From assembly GCA_023392285.1 (NCBI GenBank), contig JAEVZK010000010.1:1-64000 (forward strand): 64,000 bases of DNA, in the 5' to 3' direction. Under the pieces are notes generated by a model. The model saw only the letters and a list, made by a program, of their open reading frames with translations, was not told the origin of the DNA and ran no database searches. This DNA comes from Armatimonadota bacterium. GTDB lineage: Bacteria; Armatimonadota; Fimbriimonadia; Fimbriimonadales; Fimbriimonadaceae. Numbering within the stretch: position 1 is the first letter of the stretch; the number at the start of each line of letters is the position of its first letter. Positions 24,155 to 31,458 of the stretch are shown piece by piece. The translations under genes and the position numbers were made by a program.

Positions 24155-24549
24155 TTGAGCTGCATTTCATCATCCCACTGGCCGCTGTCTGCTTCATAAC
24201 AGGTTGCGGGAAAGGCAAGAGTTCTCTCGTCATGAAGGAAAAGCTGAACTCGCCTGACTTGGTTTGGAGTGCTTAGCTCTTGAGCGACAACTCGGGTGGC
24301 GTGTTCACTGCCGACTACTATGAACTGGTGCTAAAAAGGCGGGGCCGTGTAGTCGGAACGGTTTTCAGCGCCGTGCATGGATTCGATTCCAAAACTAAAG
24401 GCGCTCCTTCCATCGTCTTTAAGTGGAACGGCGCAAGGTACTTGACGGTTAAGGTGAATGGGTACAGGATCACTTCTTTCGAGTCGGAGGTCAGGGACGA
24501 AGGGTCAAATGACTACGTCCTTGTTGAAACGTTTCTTTCCACGAATTGA
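24142..24549 (+). pseudogene. Lipoprotein gene interrupted by an in-frame TAG
   Basis: ATG 24142 opens a lipoprotein-type frame (FIIPLAAVCFITGCGKGKS, lipobox ITGC). It reaches TAG at 24274-24276 after 44 codons. The same frame then continues without interruption to 24549 with good protein sequence (DNSGGVFTADYYELVLKRRG, GAPSIVFKWNGARYLTVKV). Total length would be 135 residues with one stop. The simplest reading is a nonsense mutation in a decaying immunity-type lipoprotein. A TTG at 24280 could restart translation, giving a protein without the lipid anchor. Its start overlaps the preceding composite frame by 13 nt, as toxin/immunity genes do. Confidence 0.65.
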
Positions 24550-24591
24550 ATTGTGGAGCGTCCGTGCGCTTAGTGAGGAGGTGCAGCGAAT

Positions 24592-24969
24592 TTGAAGAAG
24601 TCTTTAATTCGTGATTGCACGCTTGGTCTAGCCGCCCTCTTCCTCTTCGTTGTTGGTTATCTGAACCGTGACTATTTCAATCCGTTTAAATCGGAAGACC
24701 TCTGTATGGCAACGATGAAATCAGATTATCAGACGATGCTTCATCTTCTCCAGAATGGAGCGGACCCAAACTACCATTTCGACTCAGCGGGGCAAAGCAG
24801 CTTCGACATAGCCATGGAGAACGACGATTTGCGTGCTGTGCAGATGCTATTGGACTATGGCGCACAACCCCAGTCGCTCTCCGCTCAACAGGGAAGAAAA
24901 TTCATGACAGAGCAATTTAAAAGGCCCCTCGCGCGATTTGCAGCCGCGAGGAACGGCACACGACAATGA
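24592..24969 (+). CDS. Small membrane-anchored ankyrin-repeat protein
   Basis: A 125-residue protein with a TTG start 14 nt after GAGGAGG. One N-terminal membrane segment (LGLAALFLFVVGYL) is followed by two ankyrin-like units: TMLHLLQNGADPNYHFDSAG and SFDIAMENDDLRAVQMLLDYG. Ankyrin proteins are common immunity or partner genes at RHS and other effector loci, fitting its place in the island, but no cognate toxin is intact nearby. It overlaps the next frame by 4 nt (ATGA). Confidence 0.65.
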   Translation: MKKSLIRDCTLGLAALFLFVVGYLNRDYFNPFKSEDLCMATMKSDYQTMLHLLQNGADPNYHFDSAGQSSFDIAMENDDLRAVQMLLDYGAQPQSLSAQQGRKFMTEQFKRPLARFAAARNGTRQ

Positions 24970-25168
24970 TTGTACTGATCGTCGGGTCAATTCTTCTTTG
25001 TTTCGGGTTGTACATTGTTGCGGCAAACGCTTGGTATGTGAGGCGAAGAATGCGGAACTGGACCTCTCCATCGCAAGTGGCAGCGTGACGGTACTTCGGC
25101 CGATTAGCCATCTGCCTGGTGGCGATGAGTTGAAGGTTAGATTTCAGCGCATCACGCCCGATAAATAG
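24966..25168 (+). pseudogene. Probably frameshifted small membrane protein gene
   Basis: ATG 24966 encodes a membrane segment (IVLIVGSILLCFGLYIVAAN) and stops at 25086-25088 after 40 residues. A neighbouring frame over 25045-25168 continues with protein-like sequence (AELDLSIASGSVTVLRPISH, GDELKVRFQRITPDK). I infer one original gene of about 67 codons broken by an indel around 25030-25060. A genuine 40-residue membrane peptide is the alternative. Confidence 0.45.
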
Positions 25169-25270
25169 CTCGGAGCTTTACATGGGCTTTTGATGCCTCT
25201 TGCCAGTTTCCCATAGACTGACCACAATTTACCCTCGGATTCGCTCTTGACTAGCCCCTAGCCCTTTGGT

Positions 25271-25438
25271 TTAGTAGCCGGTGCTGGCACCCGAAGTAGT
25301 GCCAGTGCCAGTCTGCCCACCATTGAGGCCTACTCCGCCTGGCATGTCACGCTTGGGCTGCTCCGGCTGGGACTCGGGTGGGGTGCCACAACCGATGATC
25401 AGAACGATTAACAGCAGAAAGGTGCCGATATATTTCAC
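25271..25438 (-). CDS. Short Gly/Thr-rich lipoprotein
   Basis: A 55-residue frame from GTG 25438: a hydrophobic signal (YIGTFLLLIVLII) with lipobox IIGC, then a Pro/Gln-rich stretch and a Gly/Thr/Ser-rich C-terminus. Lipobox proteins of this type are anchored to the membrane by acylated Cys. The start overlaps the upstream lipoprotein stop by 4 nt (GTGA), so they are cotranslated. The function is unknown. Confidence 0.65.
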   Translation of the reverse strand: MKYIGTFLLLIVLIIGCGTPPESQPEQPKRDMPGGVGLNGGQTGTGTTSGASTGY

Positions 25439-25647
25439 TCCGTGCCTCCGTGGCTGGCTTCGCGCTGCTCGGCTTGTTCACTGCCGGGAGGCGCGACCGC
25501 ATCCCCGCGAAAGTCTCCATAACCATTCTCGAGCGTGCCGCTGGGGACATCACCCGATAAGCCGAGGGTACGGCCGGCGTTGATTTCGCTCGTGGCACAG
25601 CCAGTTAAGCTGACCGCGACCGCGAGAATGAGGAGGTAGCGCACCAT
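25435..25647 (-). CDS. Small lipoprotein
   Basis: A 70-residue protein (MVRYLLILAVAVSLTGCATS) with a clear lipobox LTGC; the mature part is Gly-rich with an acidic, Gln-containing end. It lies 7 nt after the 222-residue lipoprotein gene and overlaps the next lipoprotein gene by 4 nt, making a three-gene lipoprotein operon. The function is unknown. Confidence 0.7.
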   Translation of the reverse strand: MVRYLLILAVAVSLTGCATSEINAGRTLGLSGDVPSGTLENGYGDFRGDAVAPPGSEQAEQREASHGGTE

Positions 25648-25654
25648 AAATCTA

Positions 25655-26323
25655 TTATGCCTTCTTCTTGATGCGCAGTGATTCCGCCACCTGCTGCTCG
25701 ATTGACTTAATGGTATCAGGCGCTTCTTCCGTGATGAACTCAAGCACGTAGATGTGATCTTCGGCCGGTATTCCGTAGCAGATAAGGGTCACCACTCCGC
25801 CATCTTTACGCGTCTCGGTGCTAAGTCCTCTCTGCGCCGGACCAATCGGCAGGGTCACAGACGAGGCGGTGCCAGCGAGGCTCTTCACTTCCTCGGCGAC
25901 GTCCTCCATCGTGACGTTCCCATGTTCGTCAACCCGCTTGACAAAGAAGCGCGTCCGCTCCTCACCTGGAATCGGCTTGATGTTCTTATCGATGACGGAC
26001 AGGAAAATGTTCTTCTTCTCCAGCGCCTTGGCCGCCTCGGCGTCTGCCTTATCCTGTTCCGCTTCCGCTTGAGCTTGCATCTGCTCGAGGTTCTGATTGG
26101 TGTCACCGCCCATCGAAGTGAGGTCGGGCAGATCCATCGACGTACCTGCGCCGATCTTCCATCCAGGTGGCGCATAGAGTGATATGCCTTGGTCAAGGTT
26201 GTCAAGACGCTCCCATCCCTGCGGAATTTGTCCAATCGGAGCATCTTTCACCGCGAGAGGAGGATTCTTCTTGCAGCCAGCGAGGACGATCAGCGAAGCA
26301 AAGAGGAGTAGATAACGATTCAT
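25655..26323 (-). CDS. Lipoprotein of unknown function, 222 residues
   Basis: A signal peptide with lipobox (LLLFASLIVLAGCKK) is followed by GWERLDNLDQGISLYAPPGW, a pattern seen in small exported beta-domain proteins. A charged Ala/Glu/Gln coiled coil (about 85-115) precedes a C-terminal domain. GIPAEDHIYVLEFITEEAPD near the end recalls proteins with a 'PsbP/DUF1795-like' fold, but I would not assign one. It heads the lipoprotein operon and has its own promoter immediately upstream. Confidence 0.7.
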   Translation of the reverse strand: MNRYLLLFASLIVLAGCKKNPPLAVKDAPIGQIPQGWERLDNLDQGISLYAPPGWKIGAGTSMDLPDLTSMGGDTNQNLEQMQAQAEAEQDKADAEAAKALEKKNIFLSVIDKNIKPIPGEERTRFFVKRVDEHGNVTMEDVAEEVKSLAGTASSVTLPIGPAQRGLSTETRKDGGVVTLICYGIPAEDHIYVLEFITEEAPDTIKSIEQQVAESLRIKKKA

Positions 26324-26329
26324 GGCTCT

Positions 26330-26358
26330 ATTGTAACGCTCGATTGAGTTGGCGTAAA
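26330..26358 (-). promoter_or_regulatory. Promoter of the lipoprotein operon (leaderless)
   Basis: On the minus strand: TTTACG (26353-26358), a 17-nt spacer, TACAAT (26330-26335), then 6 nt to the ATG at 26323. No Shine-Dalgarno is present. Confidence 0.55.
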
Positions 26359-26362
26359 GTCC

Positions 26363-28912
26363 TTAACCTGTTCGAATTCGCAATTCATAGATTCTTTGGT
26401 CGCCTCCATAGCCCGCCAACACCCCAAAGCGAGTGAACTGGAGTTGAGGCGAGGGATCGACTGAGTACACGATAGGCTTCCCATCGAGCAGGAGCCAAAC
26501 GCCATCCTCCCGGCGGCTGAGCTGGATTCGGTGGCGGTCAGGGGTGAGCCTGACTGCTTCATCCCCGACTTCAGTGCCATTGAGCCGGAGGCGGGTGCTC
26601 GTGTTCGCGTAGCCTCCAACGAAGCCGACAAAACCGTCTCCGGCGGAAATCTTCTGACCGGGCGCAAATGCGGCGACAATGCCGTCGCTCTTGCCCTCGA
26701 CATCCACCCAAATATCGAAGTAGCGAGCTTTGGGCAGTTCGACGATCATGCTCCCCTCGTCGTCGCCAGAATAGGTGGCGACGCCATTCTCAACCGTCCA
26801 GTTACCGCTTAACTTTAACGCTTTGTCACCCGGATGGAAGCTTGTCACGTCTGGTGCAAGGGTCAGTTCAGCGGGCGGATGGGCGGGAAGCGGTGGCTGT
26901 CCCGTAGGCTCCAGCATTCGCGCGTAAAACAGTCGATACGGCTCGTACATCGGATAGCCACGGCCATCTTCGTTCCAAAGAGTCACTTCGGAGCCAATTT
27001 CTCGTCCCCCTCGGTCCCAGTACCAGATGCTTTCACCACGATTCGGGATGCTGAACTCGATCGTCGTCTCATCACCATTCTGGACTGCCTTCCACTTGAG
27101 TCCTGGCGCTTTGCCAAGATTGACCTTGACCTCCACGGGGCCCGGATTTGGTCCAGCAACTCGCTGATCGGTGAGCTTCGTAAACTGGAGACCGATGACG
27201 CCGACGCCGGAGTAGACCCCTTGCCCCTCCCCGTCCAAGATTGCATCGACTCGCCGCCAACCTTTCTTCAGGATGAACAATCCGTAATAGGCGGAATCGT
27301 CGTGCGACTGCTTGAATATGAGTTCCGACTCCTTGGTTTTGATGTCGCCGCCGATCGGAACACCGCTCCACTCACCCTTGTGGCCGTCGATCTCTGCCCG
27401 ATTGTCGACGATGAAAGGAAGAAAGGGGTAGAGCGGGAGCGGATCGACACTGTCGGGCAATCCGTCGCCATCGTTGTCGGTTTTCTTCGGATCAGGAATT
27501 CTCGTCTGCAGGTCGGGCTTGGTCCAAGTGGGCTGGAGCACAGTGGGTGCCCATGTACTCAGCATCGCCTTGTCGAGGTCATTCATCTGCCCATCAGTGG
27601 AGGCTTTGGTTGGACTGCTGCCAAAGCGCTTCTCATCCAAGGGGAGTCGAGGATCGTCGTCCGGTATGCCGTCTTCGTCCGAATCCTTCACGGAGAGGGT
27701 TTCTCCGAAGTACATCCGCAGCCACTGAGCATCGGTCAGAGTTCGGTCCCAATAAGCCATCACGTCCCAATGTTCTCCGTGACGCCCGTTGGTGGACCAG
27801 GGCATTTCGTCGACCTTGCCGCCGCTCACGGTTCGGTGTCGCGGGGCAGGATGATTGAAGACGATCCGGTCATCCTCACGATTTGAGAGGGAGAACTCAC
27901 CATGCGATTCGAGGTCATGATGCACTTCGTGGGTTGCGAGCCAGGCGGTGTCGCCTCCCCCCAAAAACTGAGAGCGCCCGGGAATTCCTTGCGGGAAGCC
28001 ATCGACCCCGTAAGTTCCGCCGCCGCTGTTGTAATACTCCCACCGTTGCGCGTTTGCATTCCATCGCTGGGGAAACGCTTGTTCGACTTGCGCGCTATAG
28101 GGGCGTTCCTCCACCACAGGCGACTCGGTGACCCGAGTGATGTCTCTAACGTCGACGATCGTAAACTTGCCGCCCCCTGGGTCAGCAAAATCTTTTCCAG
28201 CATAACTGCGGTTTTGAGGCAGGCCCTTGTAAATGCCAGTCGCGCCTTCAGGCTCTGGTCCCCATCGCTGCCAGCGATCATCGATAAAGATCTGATAATC
28301 CACCCACAAGCGCATGCCGCTGTTCACCCAGAAGTAGCGCGAAGCTAAGGCATATTCGCGCTTGATCTTGGCTAAATCTTCTTCCGACATTTTCGGTGGT
28401 GCTGGAGCGGGCTGTGACCTTTCCCCGTAGGCGGAAACGACGTTGATCACGTTCGGCATGAGCAAGACCTTGACGGGAATATGGATGATGGTCTTGCCAC
28501 CCTTCCGTGCTTGGGTGCTGACGGCGAATTCCCGCTCGTACCCTCCTGAAGCTCCCCAATTCCGTTCTCTTGAGGTTGGCTTGGCGTCCGGATTCCAAAT
28601 GCGGTAGTAGTAGCGAAGGCCGGGGGCGAGACCTCGCACTTCCAACTTGTGCCAGTTAGTTTTCTCCGATGGTCCGTTCGCGACCTTCATCAGCGGCGGC
28701 TGCTGGCGTCCAAAGGCGGTCATGGGGAGGGAATCTTGGCGGAGCTCGATACGGGTTTCACACGGCTCCTCAGTGAAGTACTGGAGGGTAAATCCGTCAC
28801 GCCGGATCTCGCTCACGGGACGCATGGGATCTTCCAGTGGAGCTCGATCTGAAAAATGCTGAACGGGAATTCCGAAAGATTGCAGCAGCAGGAGAGCGGT
28901 GAACATCGGCAC
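26363..28912 (-). CDS. Large secreted protein with HExxH motif and calcium-type repeats
   Basis: An 849-residue exported protein. After a signal peptide, residues ~30-140 look like a fibronectin-type domain (LRYYYRIWNPDAKP). Near residue 324 there is THEVHHDLESHG, an HExxH zinc-protease-type motif without the metzincin third His spacing. Thrombospondin type-3-like Asp repeats follow near 407 (DSDEDGIPDDDP) and 477 (DNDGDGLPDSVDP). Residues ~490-650 suggest a CBM9-like beta domain, and the C-terminal ~150 residues a LamG/DUF1080-like domain. The protease function is inferred from the motif only. GTG 28912 is 6 nt after TAATCT (leaderless pattern); ATG 28906 is an alternative. Confidence 0.7.
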   Translation of the reverse strand: MPMFTALLLLQSFGIPVQHFSDRAPLEDPMRPVSEIRRDGFTLQYFTEEPCETRIELRQDSLPMTAFGRQQPPLMKVANGPSEKTNWHKLEVRGLAPGLRYYYRIWNPDAKPTSRERNWGASGGYEREFAVSTQARKGGKTIIHIPVKVLLMPNVINVVSAYGERSQPAPAPPKMSEEDLAKIKREYALASRYFWVNSGMRLWVDYQIFIDDRWQRWGPEPEGATGIYKGLPQNRSYAGKDFADPGGGKFTIVDVRDITRVTESPVVEERPYSAQVEQAFPQRWNANAQRWEYYNSGGGTYGVDGFPQGIPGRSQFLGGGDTAWLATHEVHHDLESHGEFSLSNREDDRIVFNHPAPRHRTVSGGKVDEMPWSTNGRHGEHWDVMAYWDRTLTDAQWLRMYFGETLSVKDSDEDGIPDDDPRLPLDEKRFGSSPTKASTDGQMNDLDKAMLSTWAPTVLQPTWTKPDLQTRIPDPKKTDNDGDGLPDSVDPLPLYPFLPFIVDNRAEIDGHKGEWSGVPIGGDIKTKESELIFKQSHDDSAYYGLFILKKGWRRVDAILDGEGQGVYSGVGVIGLQFTKLTDQRVAGPNPGPVEVKVNLGKAPGLKWKAVQNGDETTIEFSIPNRGESIWYWDRGGREIGSEVTLWNEDGRGYPMYEPYRLFYARMLEPTGQPPLPAHPPAELTLAPDVTSFHPGDKALKLSGNWTVENGVATYSGDDEGSMIVELPKARYFDIWVDVEGKSDGIVAAFAPGQKISAGDGFVGFVGGYANTSTRLRLNGTEVGDEAVRLTPDRHRIQLSRREDGVWLLLDGKPIVYSVDPSPQLQFTRFGVLAGYGGDQRIYELRIRTG

Positions 28913-28981
28913 CTGGTTAGATTACAACCTGCCATCCATCCTCAGCACGCTCTATACTGGAAGGCGGGAGAAGCAACCAAC

Positions 28982-29194
28982 ATGGAATTACACGCTAAAA
29001 CGTATCGGTGCCCAGATATGGTGTCGCAAAGTGACGCAGATATGGTTCAGGAGAGCTTGCTTACTGTGCCTGGCATTGATCGAGTCGAGCCAAATTATCA
29101 CGATCATACAGTGTTTGTCACTTGCGCAGTCGCAGACGATTTTCGCTTTGTAGTCGATCAACTTCGCTCGGCGGGATACCCTCCAGAAGAGTAG
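28982..29194 (+). CDS. Small HMA-fold-like protein without CxxC
   Basis: A 70-residue protein. The segment VQESLLTVPGIDRVEPNYHD, then TVFVTC and FVVDQLRSAGYPPEE, follow the helix-strand-strand-helix rhythm of heavy-metal-associated domains ('l..l.GV..v......v.v......i..l...GY'). The metal-binding CxxC is missing (there is a lone CP near the N-terminus), so it may bind a partner or a different ligand. A TATACT at 28953-28958 with CTGCCA 18 nt upstream could be its promoter, divergent from the large secreted protein. Confidence 0.55.
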   Translation: MELHAKTYRCPDMVSQSDADMVQESLLTVPGIDRVEPNYHDHTVFVTCAVADDFRFVVDQLRSAGYPPEE

Positions 29195-29209
29195 CTTCGG
29201 ATCCCGCCG

Positions 29210-29515
29210 TTGAATCTTCGCATTGTGCGTCTTTCAGAGCGCGACATCAAAATGCGCGACCTCTATCTTCAAATCGACCGCTCGTCTGAAGTGAATCTCC
29301 GGTTTGGGGAAACTGTCGAGCTGCAAGTTGATCCTGGTGAGCACCGATTGGAACTAACCAATCGGCTCTATCGGACAAGCGTCGACTTCTCAATTGAATC
29401 GGATGAGCACGTGGAATTCGAGGTGGCGAATGTCAAGAAGCCAGGCTTGCTCAATGCGATCGCCTTCATCAGCGGATCGGTGAATTATAAGCCCGTGATT
29501 CGGCGGCTCCAGTGA
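29210..29515 (+). CDS. Conserved-looking small beta protein of unknown function
   Basis: 101 residues from TTG 29210, 15 nt after the HMA-like gene. Content such as LYLQIDRSSEVNLRFGETVE and DPGEHRLELTNRLYRTSVDF suggests a PEGA-like or transport-associated beta domain ('v.pG.h.l...n'). No membrane segment is clear apart from a hydrophobic turn near the C-terminus. The function is unknown. Confidence 0.55.
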   Translation: MNLRIVRLSERDIKMRDLYLQIDRSSEVNLRFGETVELQVDPGEHRLELTNRLYRTSVDFSIESDEHVEFEVANVKKPGLLNAIAFISGSVNYKPVIRRLQ

Positions 29516-29556
29516 ATTGATCCAGTTTGCCTCTTCTAACCGTCTTCTTCGCATAA

Positions 29557-29988
29557 ATGGCTGATGTAACGCCGCCCCCGGTCCAGACGGAGCCGATCGC
29601 AAGACCGGAGATCGTCGGATTTCCCGCGTGGATCAAAGCATTCGCACTCGCGATTGCGTGCTTGCTCCTGTTCGCTCTGATGAGGGTTGGACCTAGCGTC
29701 AACTCCGCAATAGCGGCTGAGCGTGCACACAAATTCGCCCTTAAAGGTCAATACGCTGAGGCTGCACGGCTACTTCAACCGGTGGTCGACCGCTACCCAG
29801 ACGCAGTCGACTATCGACTCGACCTTGCAGAAGCTTACGCGAATGCCAACAATGCTCGAGGCGCGATCGAAACCCTGAATCCGTTGGAAGGGACAAGAGT
29901 CTCAGACGAAATTGCCCAGAGGGCAGATCAGATAGCTGCAAAGATCGAGCAGCTTCTCCCTGCCGATCACCAGGAGGACAAGGATTGA
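29557..29988 (+). CDS. Single-pass membrane protein with TPR-like domain
   Basis: 143 residues: a Pro-rich cytoplasmic N-terminus, one membrane segment (AFALAIACLLLFALMRV, about 29-46), then TPR-like helices (AHKFALKGQYAEAARLLQPV, LDLAEAYANANNARGAIETL). TPR modules mediate protein contacts. It overlaps the M50-like protease gene by 4 nt (TTGA), so it may be a partner or regulator of that protease. Confidence 0.65.
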   Translation: MADVTPPPVQTEPIARPEIVGFPAWIKAFALAIACLLLFALMRVGPSVNSAIAAERAHKFALKGQYAEAARLLQPVVDRYPDAVDYRLDLAEAYANANNARGAIETLNPLEGTRVSDEIAQRADQIAAKIEQLLPADHQEDKD

Positions 29989-30512
29989 TTCCTGGCTTCA
30001 TCATTTCGTGGATTACTTTCCCAGGTGTAATCGTTCATGAGCTTGCGCACCAGATCTTCTGCTACTTGTACAAGATTCCGGTATATCAGGTCTGTTACTT
30101 CCGGTTCGGCAACCCCTCAGGTTATGTTATCCATGGTCCGGCTCGGAAGCACTGGCACAATGTGATCGTTGCCATCGGGCCATTCTTGGTGAATACAATT
30201 GTCGGTGCAATCATCGCGGCCCCTGCGGCTCTGCCTATCTTGCGCTTCCACAGTGCCGATCCGCTGGATTACTTTTTGGGATGGCTGGGAGTCTCAGTCG
30301 CGATGCACTCATTCCCGAGCACCGGCGATGCGAAATCTATTTTGGCGACGGTGAAAGAGGAGGGCGTGCCGTTCCATACAAAGCTTTGGGCTTATCCAGT
30401 GGTGGGTTTGATCTACGTGGGGGCTCTCGGCTCGATCTTCTGGCTTGATGCGCTGTATGGGGTCGCCGTTGCCGGGGGGCTCCCCACCCTGATAGTGAAG
30501 GTAATCGCTTGA
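29985..30512 (+). CDS. Integral membrane metalloprotease-like protein (M50/site-2 type)
   Basis: A 175-residue membrane protein with a TTG start. The first hydrophobic segment contains VIVHELAHQIF (H18, E19, H22), the HExxH zinc motif of intramembrane M50 proteases and related zincins. NTIVG near residue 70 and the later hydrophobic segments fit a compact four-helix core. The usual second LDG/NxxPxxxLDG motif is not obvious; TGDAKSIL near residue 107 may supply the third ligand (Asp). It could be a degenerate member. Confidence 0.65.
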   Translation: MIPGFIISWITFPGVIVHELAHQIFCYLYKIPVYQVCYFRFGNPSGYVIHGPARKHWHNVIVAIGPFLVNTIVGAIIAAPAALPILRFHSADPLDYFLGWLGVSVAMHSFPSTGDAKSILATVKEEGVPFHTKLWAYPVVGLIYVGALGSIFWLDALYGVAVAGGLPTLIVKVIA

Positions 30513-30612
30513 CCTAGAAGCTGGGTTCGGAACCGCGAGGCTCGGGTGCGTCAACTCTCTTCTTGATCGCGAAATGTGCCATAATAGTTCTTTGCAGAGG
30601 CAATAACGAACT

Positions 30613-30783
30613 TTGATCTACGTAACCGTACAACCCAACGAGTCGATTGACAGCGCACTCAAGCGCTTTAACATGAAGCTGCAGCAGAGCGGCCTTCTCC
30701 GCGAATTGAAGGAGCATTCTCATTACGAGAAGCCTAGCGAAAAGCGACGCCGAATGGCTCGCCGAAGCAAGTCCCGTAGCTGA
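30613..30783 (+). CDS. rpsU: 30S ribosomal protein S21
   Basis: A 56-residue frame, too short for usual ORF cut-offs: TTG start, then IYVTVQPNESIDSALKRF and a basic tail (EKPSEKRRRMARRSKSR). This is the S21 pattern ('v.v...E.id.AlrRFkr.....gil.elr...yekPs..rr'). S21 joins the small subunit near the 16S 3' end and aids initiation at Shine-Dalgarno sites. The start is assigned from homology; CATAAT near 30580 could be its -10. It lies just upstream of ybeY, a common bacterial neighbourhood. The 192 bases between them (30784-30975) show no gene. Confidence 0.9.
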   Translation: MIYVTVQPNESIDSALKRFNMKLQQSGLLRELKEHSHYEKPSEKRRRMARRSKSRS

Positions 30784-30975
30784 CATTCAGCCATTTTCTG
30801 CATCGTGATCGACCAATCTTCCAAGCGAGAATCAAGCTCTCATCCGCAGTGCGCAGGTGAGAGCGGAATGCCGTCCGCCTTTCCCATCTCGCAACCTTCC
30901 ACCGACAAAGGTTCGGTAACCGCCCGTTCGGGTAGCTCACGGCAGACGCTCGCAAGAGACTGACGCCGCTCCTTT

Positions 30976-31458
30976 ATGGAACCTCCCAGTAGCCATTCGA
31001 TCAGCATCATCAATGATTTCGGACGCAGAGCCCCGCGCTCTCTCCTGACTGTGGCTATCGCGGCTACTCTAGACTTGCACGCTCGTTCCGGAGAGTCCGT
31101 GAACGTGCTGCTCACGTCCGATGAGCAGGTGAGAAGTCTTAATCTTCAATTTCGCGGCCTCGACGAGACGACCGATGTGTTGACATTCTCAAGCGAAGAC
31201 GTCCCTGGGGCTGGGCTAGGGGATATTGCCATTTCCGTACCCTACGCAACTCGGCAAGCGATGCAGCGACAAGTCACAACGGACCAGGAGCTCGCCTTTC
31301 TCGCTATTCACGGTGTTCTCCATCTCCTCGGATACGACGACGTCGAAGACGAGGCAAGAAACCAGATGATGAGGGAGATGCATCGAGTCGCGAGTTCGAT
31401 CGGCTTGCCGGAAGAATCAGCGTGGTCTTCGCTCCTCCATGAGGAGGCGGCTTCGTGA
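30976..31458 (+). CDS. ybeY: Endoribonuclease/rRNA maturation factor YbeY
   Basis: 160 residues. NVLLTSDEQVRSLNLQFRG and DETTDVLTFSSED match the family. The zinc motif reads HGVLHLLGYDD (H112, H116, D122) where most YbeY proteins have HGxLHLxGYDH; the third His is replaced by Asp. YbeY acts in 16S 3'-end processing and ribosome quality control. It overlaps dgkA by 4 nt (GTGA), and the ybeY-dgkA-corC order is classical. The Asp could still ligate zinc, so I do not call it inactive. Confidence 0.93.
   Translation: MEPPSSHSISIINDFGRRAPRSLLTVAIAATLDLHARSGESVNVLLTSDEQVRSLNLQFRGLDETTDVLTFSSEDVPGAGLGDIAISVPYATRQAMQRQVTTDQELAFLAIHGVLHLLGYDDVEDEARNQMMREMHRVASSIGLPEESAWSSLLHEEAAS

Noticed and set aside
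24274..24276. TAG read as pyrrolysine
   Set aside because: No Pyl machinery is visible and the surrounding genes are also decayed; a nonsense mutation is far simpler.
14356..25168. Prophage
   Set aside because: No capsid, tail, terminase, portal or integrase genes are present; RHS genes and one IS3 remnant explain the island.
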